Below, piece after piece: positions 1-14,012 of a DNA stretch of 64,000 bases (position 1 is its first letter; each line of letters begins with the position of its first letter). Below the pieces are notes generated by a model. The model was not told where the DNA came from. It did no database searches and saw only the letters and a list, made by a program, of their open reading frames with translations. A program made the translations under genes and the position numbers. Origin of the DNA: Tillus elongatus. Lineage: Eukaryota; Arthropoda; Insecta; Coleoptera; Cleridae. The DNA lies in assembly GCA_964006375.1 (NCBI GenBank), contig OZ023265.1, positions 148,348,393-148,412,392 of the forward strand, given 5' to 3'.

Positions 1-720
<720 letters not shown>

Positions 721-1554
721 AAACAACAGTTTTACGATAATTTTTTTAAACAATAGGAATACGTTTCGCGGCAATTTCGCAATTCGCGAGGCTGTTATAA
801 ACCTAGCGTTTGTCCAAGACTACACTGAAATCCGGTCGACCGCAAGCAAGCCGCTTGTGAATTTAGCTCGAAAGGCTTGGACGGTTAACAAACATCGGTA
901 ATAAGTCTAATTTTAAGTGGGAGACTATACCTGTTTGCAACATACAATATGAGAAATGCAGAAATAAGCTTTATAGTGCTATTTAGTAAACAAAATGTTG
1001 ACCAACTAACCTCCGAAATCATCGATAATACAAATGATTGAGCTAGTAACTTATCTATCAGTACCGTTATCATTTTGTAAGCAGGTTTTTATACTTGCAA
1101 AGAACATCAAGCTGCTTGGAGTCGCACGCTAAAATTTAGCGCTTTTAGGCGCAAATATTGTTCCGGTATTAGGGAAGAAATGGACCAGGGCTGACAATTT
1201 ACATTGCTAGTTTGTACACAGTATCCATCTATAACATGTTGTGGTAACTAGAGCTGTCGTGATGACATACTACGTGTTTTTGCACCGAGATGGAGTCCCT
1301 GTCGTGCATTTCACAAAGTTCTACATTCTGACATTACGCAACGATTGTAACTTCCATTGTTTAGATTTTTATCTGCCATTTATTTAAATGGCATAGCAGT
1401 ACCAGTAACGTCATCTGTCTTTGCCCAACATTGTAGATATTGCATTTCAGAATCTGAAGTGATGCCGAGAATTATTTTAATATTAATTTCAAATAAATTT
1501 ATTTTTTGAAATAAAAAATATTTTAATTTTTTGTTCAGAAAATTTGGACGTTAA
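721..1554. other. AT-rich spacer with one dispersed repeat (R3) fragment
   Basis: No gene recognised. The stretch 1160-1335 is a diverged copy of sequence also present at 42305-42495 (shared phrases around 'CGGTATTAGGGAAGAA', the GTACACAGT block and 'CACCGAGATGG'), called R3 here. The rest shows nothing I can support. Confidence 0.5.
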
Positions 1555-1648
1555 GATCTGATGAACGAACTCATCCAAGCTATTAACAAAATAAGGGTAA
1601 TTCCCAAATTTGGTCCACATCAGTGAAGTATTCTTTGAGTTATCGGTT

Positions 1649-1785
<137 letters not shown>

Positions 1786-2141
1786 GTGTGAAACATACTC
1801 ATGGAGTAAAATTCATTATTCAGCAAAAAATAGTTTTTTGGGAAAACGCTGAGACACGTGAAGTCTAATATGTCGAACTTATCTTATAATCATTGTTAAA
1901 AAAATTAAACTCCCACCGTTTTACCCCACCGCTTTATCAATTTTTGTTTAAATAGCAACCCTACATTTTTTCATCACAATTTGATGGATCACATTTTTCT
2001 GAATGCGGAGATACCCGATATGTATGGTCTAATATTACAGTTTTCAATTCGGGGTGGAAATTTAATACCGGAATATTCAAACTAAGCCGTTTACCCTGAA
2101 ATTCAAATTTCGAAAATAAACTTAATAAATACGTCCCTTTC

Positions 2142-2360
2142 TCATAATAAATGTTCAAAATGTTTTCTATTCACTTGCACACAACGAAATAATCTGCTCT
2201 GGAATTCTTCTCTAACTCTGTTCAACACGTCAGGCGTTATGTTCCTAATTTCTGTTGTTATATTCATTTTCAAATTATCTAAATCAGCAGGTTGCGTTTT
2301 ATACACTCTGTTTCTTAGGTATCCCCATAACAAGAAATCAGGAGGTTTAAGGTGTCTCAA
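2142..2360 (-). pseudogene. Mariner transposase C-terminal fragment (inverted copy)
   Basis: Encodes the tail of a DD41D-type transposase: the PPDFLLWGYLRNRVYKT block, where the D is the third acidic catalytic position, then about 45 residues ending HFEHLL, the usual terminus of this family. It opposes the plus-strand copy of the same region at 2890-3024, so it is an inverted duplication within one element. Not functional alone. Confidence 0.75.
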
Positions 2361-2411
2361 AAACGAACAAATGCTTCCCTATAAACTATAACACGTTCAT
2401 GAGTTGACGGT

Positions 2412-3024
2412 GATTCTGATATAAAACTGCAATTTTGTGAAGAACTGCTGGACATGTTACATGGAAATGTTATTTCTTCTGCTGACGTTCTGTTTTCCGA
2501 TAAAGCTACATTTCTTTTGAATGGCGATGTAAACCGGCAAAATTGCAGATATTGGGCTGCCGAAAACCCCCACTGGATGCGACAAACACACACTCAGCGT
2601 CTTCAGAAATTGAACGTTTGGGCTGATATCATTGGTGATCACGTAGTTGGACCTGTTTTTATAGAAAATCTAAACGGTCCAAGATATTTAGAAATCCTAC
2701 GAGAACAGGTTGTCCCAAATGTTAGCAGAATTGTATCGAAATGTAATGGAACCTAATATTCCCCATGAATGGATATGGATTCAACAAAACGGTGCACCGC
2801 CCCACTTTGCTCTTCAAGTACGGGATTATTTACACGAAGTCTCTCCACAACGATGGATTGGACGAAGAGGTATCGTAGAATGACCCGCTAGATCACCAGA
2901 TCTTACACCTCTTGATTTGTTTTTATGGGGATACCTTAAAAACAGAGTGTATAAAACGCAACCTGCCGATTTAGATGATTTGAAAATGAAAATAGCAACA
3001 GAAATTAGGAACGTAACGCTTGAC
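2412..3024 (+). pseudogene. Mariner transposase fragment, DD41D core
   Basis: Reads from a segment like LQFCEELLDML into the catalytic domain. The first acidic residue lies in VLFSDKATF. The second, normally QQDGAPPHF, reads QQNGAPPHF, an Asp-to-Asn change at a metal ligand. The third lies in SPDLTPLDLFLWG with 41 residues between second and third positions. In-frame stops occur near 2753 and 2883. Lacks the N-terminal DNA-binding domain and the last ~30 residues. Confidence 0.75.
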
Positions 3025-3210
3025 ATGAAACTATTTTTTGCTGAATAATGAATTTTATTCCATAAGTCTGTTTCACAGTGTGATACGTTTAAACTGACCA
3101 TGGAAATGGGTTCCAGCTGCCCTAATTCGTGCTCATTTGAAGAAAATTTCCGAAAGTCTCACCATAGATACCTCTCTATTAGTGAATTTTCCTAATGAAA
3201 ATTCACTAAG

Positions 3211-3964
3211 AGATTTAATTGTTTAATACATACACTACATTTTAACAATTAAGTTTATATACAGAGGCCAAATGCAATAAGCTGTATAAATCCGATCTGA
3301 AACATTGGGGAAGACCTATTGATTTCAAATTTTACCTAACATAAGTACAAGTGGAATCGACTTGACAACCCTGTCGATGGACCAAATAATAATAAGTCTA
3401 AGTAGATTTGAACAGCATGCACCTTTCGAACACCTCAAGTCTTAGCGTAACCTCTATCAGCAATCTATAACAGCCTATAATGAGTAGCCGGTACGGAGAA
3501 TTGATTATGATTAATAGTGGCCAGGCTGTTAAAATACGGTATCTTCACCACTCTTAGCTGAGCAGTCAACATTTCCAACGGTCGAAGATTAATAAATGCA
3601 CTGCTTAAGTTTCGTGGAACCTACTGATATGCTTCATACTTCAATGTAAAATACGTGCTGACCGAGTACCAGTATTCAATTACACACACTTGGTAATTTT
3701 ATAATGAAATTATATGGACTCCACCTACAGAGAAACGAATAAATGTCACACAAGGCCATATAAAATGTTAATAATCTAATAAAGATGCATCTTAAATTGT
3801 AAAACAGTTATTTATCTAAGTACATTATTATACATCCAGCAGCCTTACAACCGTTTAGTGAAATATACAGACCGGTCCGTAATGAACGGGCCATAAGAGT
3901 AACCGTAGATTCTAGACTCGAAAATAATGCGATTCCACCAAATATGCCTTAGTAAAATATTCAT
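3211..3964. other. Unannotated AT-rich spacer
   Basis: No coding region, RNA gene or recognised repeat seen. Base composition resembles the surrounding bulk DNA. Confidence 0.4.
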
Positions 3965-4169
3965 TTGGGTGACACATGGTGATAAATATTGATTTTAAGT
4001 TTGAGAACTATTCCATAATTTCAACAGTTTTTGTTGTGAAAACAAGGAATGGGGAGTTCTCGATGGTGGGAATACCCACACTGTCGAATATAAATTGTTT
4101 GTCGTAACTTTTTATGCAAACGCAATCACGATTTTGAATAAAAATGCAGATTCTCTCCTTTCCTTTCCT
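3965..4169 (+). repeat. R3 dispersed repeat fragment
   Basis: Shares ordered phrases with 9085-9415 and 42500-42720: TGATAAATATTGATTT, a TTTGAGA...CCATAATTT block, ACACTGTC, AATATAAATTGTTT and AAAATGCAGAT. Abuts AT-core copy 3 directly. Non-coding. Confidence 0.5.
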
Positions 4170-5116
<947 letters not shown>

Positions 5117-6018
5117 AATTTTCTTTAAAAAAATTCACTAATGAGGAGATCCCGATATTTGAATTTTGAAAAAATTTCTTCAAATGAGCGCTAATTAGGC
5201 CCCCCAGAACACATATCCTAGGTCAGTTTATATGTATATGTATCACACCGATAACTCAAAAAATAATGGGCCGATTTTGATTAAATTTGGCGAATAAATT
5301 CATTTTGCAAATGGCTTGGATAAGTTCGTTAGCCAGGAAAATCTGCCCAGGTTTTCCCCGAAAATTTTGTGTTTTCTTTCGAAAAAATTTATATCTCCGG
5401 AATTAACAAAGTAAGGGCAACAAAATTTGGTACGCGGGTTTATATCCTTATAGGTAAGTTATCTACCAAAACTTAGCTATGTAGGTAAAAAGACAAAAAG
5501 TTATAGGCATTTAAAGAAAAATAAATTGAGGTTTTCCATTGCAATTAAAAACGTCATAATCGCCAACATTTAGGAAATTAACTTGAATATAATACAGGCT
5601 ATGGAAATCAAATGTCTCAAGAAGGATGTTTTATAAACCCTGAAGTCTTAGTTTCAACCGTCATTGTCCTTCATTTTACTAAAATGTTTCCAAAAAATTC
5701 ATTTCAAATAGACCCGTTCTCTGATGCCTGGCAGTAGTCTTAACTATAGTCTATCGTTTAATGGTATATAATTTTTGTCGAATTTTCGTAAAAAATCAAT
5801 AAAGCTCAATATATTCGTTATTATACAAGATATGAAAAAAAATGTATATATTAATTATAGGGTGTCTTGAGCTACATCTTAAAAAATATTTCTACAATCA
5901 CAGGGTGGCCCATAAGTCGTTGGTGATACAAATTTTCTTTTTTTTTTAATCAAACACGCCTTATGTTATTGCATTTTTGCATTTTCCATCAAAATATAAT
6001 GCATGTTTGTAAGAAAAG
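5117..6018 (+). repeat. AT-core repeat, copy 4, with almost no (AT)n tract
   Basis: Same order of blocks as copy 3, but the core is only a few repeats (TATATGTATATG at 5229-5240) between the A-half and CACACCGATAACTC. B-half and tail run into a TIR element at 6019. This is one of two copies showing a near-unexpanded core. Confidence 0.75.
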
Positions 6019-6225
6019 AAATTCTCGATGCAGCAAGTGCGTTATGGTAGCGAATTTTGATCAAATGCTTCATATTTGAGTAGCTCAATTTGATATTAAC
6101 CTATAAGGTTGACCAAGAGTTTTTTTGGGAACACTTTAACTTTACTTTCGGAAATTTTTGTACATTTTCAAACAATAAAGTTATTTTGATGAAACATGGC
6201 ACATTGTTTTAACTATATTTATTTA
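6019..6225 (+). mobile_element. TIR element T1, right end missing
   Basis: Begins with the family TIR (CTCGATGCAGCAAGTGCG, then TTATGGTAGCGAATTTT) and follows the standard interior (ACCTATAAGGTTGACCAAG, AATAAAGTTATTTTGATG, CATTGTTTTAACTATAT). It stops short of the right TIR. Non-autonomous, no coding capacity. Confidence 0.65.
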
Positions 6226-6329
6226 TATCACCTTCTCCTAAAAAATGTATAACTAGTTGCATACGATATTTTAATATATGTATCGATATTTCAAATTTCC
6301 CGGCTTTCTGAATTCCACAACTCAAAGGG

Positions 6330-6471
6330 TATTAGTGAATTCTCTCTTTTTTAGTGAAAAAAATCACTTATGAAGAGATCGCGACTTTTGAATTTTGAAA
6401 ACATTCCTTCCAATGAGCACTAATTAGGCCCCGAAGAACACATATCCGGGGTCAGTTTCAATTTTTATATG

Positions 6472-6552
<81 letters not shown>

Positions 6553-6665
6553 GTATCACACCGATAACTCATAAAATAATCGGCTGATTTTGATCAAATT
6601 TGGTGAGTACCTTTCTTTTGCCAGTAGCTTGGATAAGTTAGTTATCCAGGAAAATCTGCTAAGTT
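6330..6665 (+). repeat. AT-core repeat, copy 5 (short)
   Basis: Degenerate hairpin near 6331-6366, A-half, (AT)n 6474-6540 followed by four ATGT units, and the first ~110 bp of the B-half (GATAACTC, CCAGGAAAATCTGC). Confidence 0.65.
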
Positions 6666-6798
6666 GAAATACATTAAACAATGATTTGTTTTAATTAGAC
6701 AGACGGATTCCCCCGGTCAGTATCAGTTCTGACCTGACCTTAAATGTATGGAATTTCGACCACGAAATTATAATGCATGTTTTGTAAGAAAATACATT

Positions 6799-7114
6799 CG
6801 GGACTCAGCAAGTGCGTTATGGTGGCGATTTTTTATTGAACGCCTCAAATTTGAATAGCTCAATTCGCTATTAACCTATAAGGTTCGTTGGCCAGGAAAC
6901 TAGTTTTTTTCGGGAATATTTTAAGTTTATTTTCGAGAAATTTGTGTACATTTTCAAACAGTAAAGTTATTTTAGTGAAATATGGTACATTGTTTCTACT
7001 ATATATGTTATACTGGTAACCAAATTTTATGTCTGCTTTCTTAAAAAAAACACATATTTGCTATTTAAACATTTTAATGAAAAGTCACTATCATAACGCA
7101 CTTGCTGTGTCCAG
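6799..7114. mobile_element. TIR element T2, complete
   Basis: About 316 bp bounded by inverted ends: CGGGACTCAGCAAGTGCG at the left and its counterpart CGCACTTGCTGTGTCCAG at the right. Interior matches the standard type (GCTATTAACCTATAAGGTT ... TTATACTGGTAACCAAATTT). No open reading frame. Typical of a MITE; target duplication not visible because flanks are A/T homopolymers. Confidence 0.7.
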
Positions 7115-7219
7115 ACTTTTTTAATACAAAAACATAATACATAATGTAACATAAATAGACAATTACAGAGCACGTGAGCAAAGCTTATGTGTGCTCATAA
7201 CTAAGCCTATATACTTATA

Positions 7220-7257
7220 ATGAGAGAGAGAGAGAGAGAGGGAGAGAGAGAGAGAGA
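7220..7257 (+). repeat. (GA)n microsatellite
   Basis: GAGAGA run broken by single extra G residues. Confidence 0.9.
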
Positions 7258-7370
7258 AATCTACAAATATAATGTCAACTACGCGTTAGTAAAATGATGC
7301 TCGTTTAAGAGATACCGATTGTTAAATATTGATTCAAGGTTTGAGATTTAACCCACAATTTGGACAGTTT

Positions 7371-7890
<520 letters not shown>

Positions 7891-8539
7891 TGAAACATTT
7901 CTGTTTAAATCATAAGTATGTGGTTGCTGTTGGTTAGTCAATGCTTTTCTTATTGACTCATGAAATTCATTTGTAGTTTCCGAGAAATGTCAATAATACT
8001 GAATTCACTGATTGTTAATCATTGGAAGCATTTACGATTATATATAACCCTATTGTAATGTATTATCATTTATCACCTCTGTAGTATAATTATTTTTGCC
8101 TTACAACTCGCAGCGTTTTTAGACAATTGTTGTTATTAATAGTCAATAGTTTCTTTCCGAATACACAAACCTTCCATTGACTTCTGCTTCTGCCGCTGTT
8201 ACAGTCCTTTTATTTAGAGCTAGAGTTCTAACCACTCATACAAACAGTGTTTTTTAACCACGTGGCTGGGCGACTGACCGAATTCATTCCCAGTTGCTGT
8301 TGATTTACTCATATTCTCTTAATATGTTTGAAGATGTGGTGTCTACTTCATTCCTATTAACCGACTATTTATGAAATCAAATAAGTAAATTAAATCGATT
8401 GTCATAAAATATGTAGTGTATTAAGACAAGGGAAAAAGAAATAAAACATATATAACTGTGCACATTTTGATTATATTTTAGGGTGCTTGAGAGAGGTATT
8501 GTCACAGCATAATATCTTATTAAAGTTCATTTGTAAATA
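7891..8539. other. Unannotated spacer
   Basis: No gene or recognised repeat seen. Confidence 0.4.
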
Positions 8540-8555
8540 GGTTTAATTTTTATAT

Positions 8556-8634
<79 letters not shown>

Positions 8635-9060
8635 TGATAACTCAAAAAATAATTAACCGATTTCGATAAAACTTGGCAAGTGCCTGTCTTTTATTAATGG
8701 CTTGGATGAGTTCGTTATCCAGAAAAATCAGACGGGGTTTTCCGGAAAACTTTTGAGTTTTCTTTCGAAAAATTTTTTTTTCTCCGAAAGTAACAAAGCT
8801 GTTTCAATGAAATTTACTATATATGTTGCCTCAACCTTACTACGTACCAAAATTCAACTTTCTAAGTTTAGAGAAAATTGAGTTATTCAAATTTTAAATT
8901 TTCTTTCGAAAAAAAATTTTTTCTCCGAAAATTACAAAGTTATTTTAATGAAATTTTGTGGATATCTTGCCTTAGGAAAAACCTTACTACGTATTGAAAT
9001 TAAACTCTCTAAGTTTATAGAAAATTGAGTTATGGTAGTGAACCATAACGCACTTGCTGC
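8540..9060 (+). repeat. AT-core repeat, copy 7
   Basis: A-half largely missing, (AT)n 8559-8635, then a B-half of the copy-6 subfamily. The B-half segment is partly duplicated in tandem: the 'TTTTCTTTCGAAAAA...TCTCCGAAA' block occurs at about 8756-8790 and again at 8899-8935. Confidence 0.6.
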
Positions 9061-9415
9061 GTCCCGAGTTTTTAAGAAAATGTGAAAACCCGGAGGTTCG
9101 GGATGGTGATAAATCCGAATTTAAACTTAGTTGCTGGGTTGGTTGTAGGGTGCGCTAGTTACACACTGTCCAATACAAATTGTTTATCATAATTTTTTTA
9201 ATGTAAAAATGTATCACAATTTCGAATGAAAATGCAGATAAACTGATTATTTTGAAGGAACAAAGGAAGTATGCTTGTTTGATATCGATAAAACTCGCCG
9301 ATGGAGAGACATTCTTACTTTAATCATTCAATGTACGTTAACTTTCTGATCACTGCCGATGCATTTTCTTCATAACCCAAAAAGGCGTTAACCATTTAAA
9401 AAAAGCAAGATACAC
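9048..9415 (+). repeat. TIR remnant followed by R3 repeat copy
   Basis: At 9048-9088 the inner left TIR (TTATGGTAGTGAA) is joined directly to the right TIR (CCATAACGCACTTGCTGCG), as if the interior had been lost. From 9085 to about 9415 the sequence matches R3 at 42540-42870 (GATAAATCC..., TTGATATCGATAAAA, AACTTTCTGATCACTGCC). Confidence 0.5.
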
Positions 9416-9499
9416 ATAAATTTTAATAGAATAATATTATCAATAACAACTATTTAATAAATTTGAGAAATGTCCACCATAAACCTCAATATGATCACC

Positions 9500-10430
9500 T
9501 TGCCTTAAATGCAGAAAATCGTAAAACGGCTATGTGGAAAATAATAAACGGCGGCAAAAACAAAAAACGCAAGTATTTTACCATCCCTATCAGCAAATAA
9601 TTTTAATAATTATTTTACAAATATCGCAGCAGCCGTTATCGGTAAGATACATATTTGCGTTTAACGACGTAATGTATATTCAAGTGTTAGATGTTGTTCA
9701 GCGATTGCAATAACATTGCAAGCGATGTTATGGGTTAAACATGAAAATATTAAAATGTAAGAATTAAAATTTAATGAAACTTATAAATTATTCAATATCA
9801 AACAATATTTTTCTAGATTTACTTAAACTGTCTACAGTAATTCCGTTGCTTAAAGATGGTTATCCAACCAATCTTCTAAATTACCGTCCAATTTCAATTG
9901 CTCCTCTTTTTGCCGAAGTTCTAGAGGTTGTTTTGTGTAATCAAATGGTGGATTACCTAACATCTAACAATTTGTTATCGAACAAACAATTTGGGTTTAA
10001 AAAACAAATCACCAACTCTCGGGGTTGCCAGTCTAATTAAGGCAGTTAATGAAGGCTTGGAAAAGCGTGGTTATGCTTGGGCTCAGTTTTTAGATCTAAC
10101 AAAGGTTTTCGACTGCGTTGCGCATAATATACTCATTAGCCAACTTGCTAATGAGTATATTATGCGTTTTGAGTTTGATGGGTGTGGTGTTGGCAGTTGC
10201 AGATTTTTGGCATCGTATCTATCCAATCGCACTCAGTATGTTAATCTTGATAACATCCGTTCACAAACCTCTGGTCTGGTGTGCCTCAAGGTTCGATCTT
10301 TATGCCTATACTCTTTTTGGTCTACATAAATGATCTTCCCAGCGCCACTAAAGCATCAAAGTTTATCCTGTTTGCGGATGATACAACGTTCGTCAACTCG
10401 CATTCTGATTTTATTATTCTAAAGTGAAGT
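9500..10430 (+). pseudogene. LINE reverse transcriptase remnant (CR1/Jockey-like)
   Basis: Conceptual translation with several frame changes gives, in order, a pre-RT segment (KTAMWKIINGG, FNNYFTNIAA), RT motif 1 (STVIPLLKDG ... NYRPISI), motif 2 with a QFGFKK block, motif A (FLDLTKVFDCVAHNILI), motif B (SGVPQGSIFMPILFL) and motif C (LFADDT, intact Asp pair). The copy lacks endonuclease and C-terminal regions. A 26-bp inverted duplication interrupts motif A (see 10121-10166). Dead copy. Clade assignment is tentative. Confidence 0.75.
10121..10166 (+). repeat. Perfect 20-bp hairpin inside the LINE RT
   Basis: Left arm CGCATAATATACTCATTAGC (10121-10140), loop CAACTT, right arm its exact reverse complement (10147-10166). 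In the reading frame it inserts about 8 extra residues between HNILISQL and FEFDGCG, where related RTs have none. Confidence 0.85.
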
Positions 10431-10439
10431 ATTGAAAAC

Positions 10440-10516
10440 ATGTTGATGGTGAGAATTCACACACTGTCTAATATAAATTGTTTATCATAACTTTTTTATG
10501 AAGTATAATCAGAACA

Positions 10517-10606
<90 letters not shown>

Positions 10607-10741
10607 TAAAACTGTTCCCGAATTCGGATTCTAGAGGTATTAGCTCGCGCTCATTTGGAAAAGTCGGGATCTCCCCATATTTAATTATTCCTTTTAGTGA
10701 CTTTTTGTAGAAAAAAATTCACTAAAAGGGATAATTAAATA
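10440..10741 (-). repeat. R3 fragment and AT-core repeat copy 8
   Basis: 10440-10515 matches R3 (CACACTGTCTAATATAAATT). (AT)n spans 10520-10602, followed on the plus strand by the inverted A-half and the terminal hairpin. Here the hairpin is longer than usual: outside the usual arms a further ATATTTAATTAT...ATAATTAAATAT pairs, giving a stem of about 24 bp over 10677-10741. Confidence 0.6.
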
Positions 10742-11246
10742 TATTATGCAAAGATGGACACATCGCATTTTGTACCATGCGATTTTAGAAAACAGCGGTC
10801 AAAATGTTTAATTTATATTAAGATTTGTAGCCATATTTCTTTGATACGCGTATTAACCTCCAAATTTACTTGTATTTTGCGTGTTAAACGAACTAAAATA
10901 ATATTCCATTTAAAAGAGAAACAAAGGAGAATGAGGTTTCCTAGTTAGGTTATTAATATAATTATTTATAGCGGTAAATAGCATATTATATTTTTCTGTA
11001 TCAGATGCAAAACTTTCATTTATATCTTCCTCGTCCCACAGGAAACTAGCATTTGCTGGAATTAGAATACTAATAAGGCCCTTATTTATTAGTAAAGGAA
11101 GAAGAAACAACTCTGAGTTCATATCTAGATGTAGATGTGCATGTCTACAATTATACGTGGATGTGTCAGTAAGTTTTTGGGTAACAATAATATATTATTC
11201 AACGAGGCTAACACTTACTGTGTCATAACCGCAAATTAGCAAAGGT
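10742..11246. other. Unannotated spacer
   Basis: Short open frames only; none recognised. Confidence 0.35.
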
Positions 11247-11687
11247 CTGGACGCACCAAGTGCGTTATGGTAGCGAACTTTCATAAAAAATGTCAAATAA
11301 CAGAATTTGTGTTTATTAAATGCTTATAACTTTTTTTGTGAATTTTTTGTAGGAAAAAGTCTCAAATAATAATGGATCGATTATGATAACATTTCGCAGA
11401 TACCTTCCATTTGTAAATGGCCTAGATAAGTTCGTTATCCAGGAAAATCGTATCAGGTTTCCGGGAAAATTTTGGGTTTTCGAAAAATAATTTTATCTCC
11501 AAAACAAAAAAGCTATGGTAACCAAAATTGATAAGTACAGGTTAATATTATAAAAGGTCAACTTAATGCTAAAACTTGGATCTCTACGTTAAAAGAAAAA
11601 AAAGTTATAAGCACTTAATGAAAAGATCTTTGGTGCCAGGTCATTTCTATGAAAATTCACTACCATAACGCACTTGCTGCGTTCCGA
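11247..11687. mobile_element. TIR element T4 carrying an AT-core B-half as interior
   Basis: Left TIR CTGGACGCACCAAGTGCG at 11247; right TIR (CATAACGCACTTGCTGCG) ends near 11687. The interior is not the standard ~220-bp TIR-element filling but an AT-core B-half (GGATCGATTATGATAAC ... CCAGGAAAATCG ... GTTATAAGCACTTAA). Non-coding. Confidence 0.65.
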
Positions 11688-12189
11688 CTTTTTGCTTTCT
11701 ACTTAGTAAACTACATCTTTGTATATAGTATGCATTTAAGCATAGAAACGTGCGTATTACATTTGGTTGCCATAGCTTTTTTTTCTTACACTTAGTAATG
11801 TAGGAAAAATCTAACTAAAATTAGTATTTAGTGGGAGGATCCTTGCTTGGAATGTAAAAAAAATGGTGAGTAACTCGTTAGTGATATTTAGCGCATAAGA
11901 TTTCAAATAGCTTCCTTATTTCAAATAGCACAGCCTGTATGTAATAGCAGATTCTTTTGGAAAATTTTATTACCTTTCAAATGATACTAGAGTTGCCTAT
12001 ACCTAACTCTAACAGTTTTCGAGATATTTTGAATTGTTTGTTTTCAATAATAATTGTCACCTTTTATCGTCAAGTGAGCCTTGATTCTAATGATATTTTA
12101 AATTGTGGGCTAAGTAAGTTCGCAGATCAGCGCGAAAACATTTTATCAAGAACATTATATTGCCACAGTTGAAAAAGATTCAATTGGGT
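11688..12189. other. Unannotated spacer
   Basis: No supported feature. AT-rich. Confidence 0.35.
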
Positions 12190-12390
12190 TATACAAACGT
12201 CCCAATTTAATAAATAACATGAACAAAACGACGGCCATCTTGTTCAATGCATAAACGTAGTCTTTTTTCAAATAATATCTTAACTTCAATAACATTTCAC
12301 TAGTTACTGTATGGACAGCATTTTGTATTTTTAGTTCCATACCTTCTCGGTTAGTCGGATGTGTTTTGTAAGCAATACTTTTATGTACCC
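12190..12390 (-). pseudogene. Mariner transposase C-terminal remnant
   Basis: Minus-strand translation KSIAYKTHPTNREGMELKIQ followed by a segment ending YALNKMAVVL resembles the post-catalytic tail of DD41D transposases (compare YKTQPADLDNLKM at 2142-2360 and VYVTPIDTEEQLR at 44450-45061). No catalytic residues are preserved. Confidence 0.45.
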
Positions 12391-12639
12391 CCACCAAAAA
12401 AAAAACATCTTTTGAGATTTTTTAAAATCTTTGTTAGGACATTTTCATTAGAAAACATTACGTAAATTTTTGTAAAAATTGTTTTTACTAAACTTTCATA
12501 GAAAGTCTTCGCTCTCTTTTGGTCCCCTGAAGAAAAAAAATGCCTAGATATTACTCACATTTCATTAAGCATTAAGCTTAAAATGTGCTACACACTACAG
12601 AATCAGCTGATGTTTAAAATTTTATTAGATTATTTTTTA

Positions 12640-12910
12640 AGTTCGGAGATACAAAAATCATCCGGAAGGCATTCTAAACTTTTCCGAAAAAACTTGACTG
12701 ACTAACGAACTTATAGAAGGTATTTACAAAAGGATGGTACCTGTTGAATTTATATTTTATCGATTATTAATCGCTTGATTGATTTCGGCAACTAACCCAA
12801 TCAAACTGCTTTTTTGCAAAAAAAAATACCTCCGAAACTAATTAAGTTATCTTTAAGAAAATTGGAACCCATGATGCCTTTATAGAGGCTCTACTAGACC
12901 AAACTCTACC
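12640..12910 (-). repeat. Degenerate AT-core B-half
   Basis: Phrases GACTAACGAACTTAT, TTACAAAAGGATGGTACC and CGGAGATACAAAAAT match minus-orientation B-halves in order. No (AT)n tract nearby. Confidence 0.45.
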
Positions 12911-13448
12911 AAACTAAAAATTTTGGCTCAATGGGAAATTAAGTCCAAATCTTAGTCCCTTGCAACATTAATACCAAGAAAATTTAGAGAAGCTATTGTT
13001 TGCGTCCATTGTCGATTGCGTTCGTGTTCGAAGTATCACGACCACGTGAATTTGGTGTTGTAAATTTTATCTACCGTTTACTCACACGCACCAGTTTTAA
13101 TAAAATCACGTCGGCCATCACTTGGCTGCTGCAACATTGTCCAAACGCTAAACACAATCAAGTGACCATACTTTGGTCGGTTTTTCGAACGCGTTCGTAA
13201 AGTACCACGTGTTATCTCAAGCTCATTCCTTCGGTTCATTTCTGATGCCCAAAAAGAATCAATCCAAGTGACATTAGTCACATGGTCACGTTTCTTTTAT
13301 TGATTCGCTGTTAATAAAATCTTCTGTGCATTTTCTACGGCCATACATGGTAGAGCGGAGCGGAAATTAATAGAGACAGTTTGATTTTAGACGAATCTTT
13401 CTTTCTTTGTTATATAACATACGCGACCGGTTGGTTAGAATGTGACAG
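12911..13448. other. Unannotated, slightly GC-richer spacer
   Basis: The block 12990-13300 has higher GC than its surroundings and open frames on both strands, but I recognise no domain. It could be the end of an unrecognised retroelement. Confidence 0.35.
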
Positions 13449-13642
13449 TCTATTGACTATTGACTATTGACTAAATGATTTCTTGGCCAGACATATGTCT
13501 GTGGGCCGATTTATCGGATTGACGTAATGGACGATTACTCCACTTTGTTTGGTTTAGTAGGGTTTTATGCCCCTGGGGTGTTTTAATTTACTGGTGTTAG
13601 CACGATTTTCGGTCGTTTGTATTTGAGAGTGGTTTTTTCGTC

Positions 13643-13981
13643 TCAATTGGAGATGTCTTGTAGTAATGGGTTGCCATGTGTAGAGAATTTTTCATAAGTT
13701 TTGGCTACGGAGTTTCTGATAAATTCTTGGATTGTTGGCGTATCTGTATCTTTATGTAGTTGTGTGTTTCGTATGTACCATGGGGATTTCATTATTTGGC
13801 GTAGGCATTTGTTCTGTACAATTTGTATTTGGTTTATATATGATTTGGCAGCATGACCCCAAGCCGGGCAAGCGTAGGTCAGCACGCGTCTGATTACTGT
13901 TTTGTAGATTAGGAGTTTGTTTTCCGGAGACATCGTACTATGGTAACCAATAAGCGGGTGAAGTGCGTCTTTTACAGCCAT
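13643..13981 (-). pseudogene. LINE ORF2 C-terminal domain
   Basis: 112-codon stretch with the Jockey-type post-RT signature: IYKTVIRRVLTYACPAWG, KSYINQIQIVQNKCLRQI and a C-terminal segment with TIQEFI. This domain follows the polymerase in Jockey-clade ORF2 proteins. It continues the RT at 14013-14402 after a frame break of about 30 bp. Confidence 0.75.
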
Positions 13982-14012
13982 GGCTTTAATTTTTGTTAAC
14001 GCCGCATGTTTT

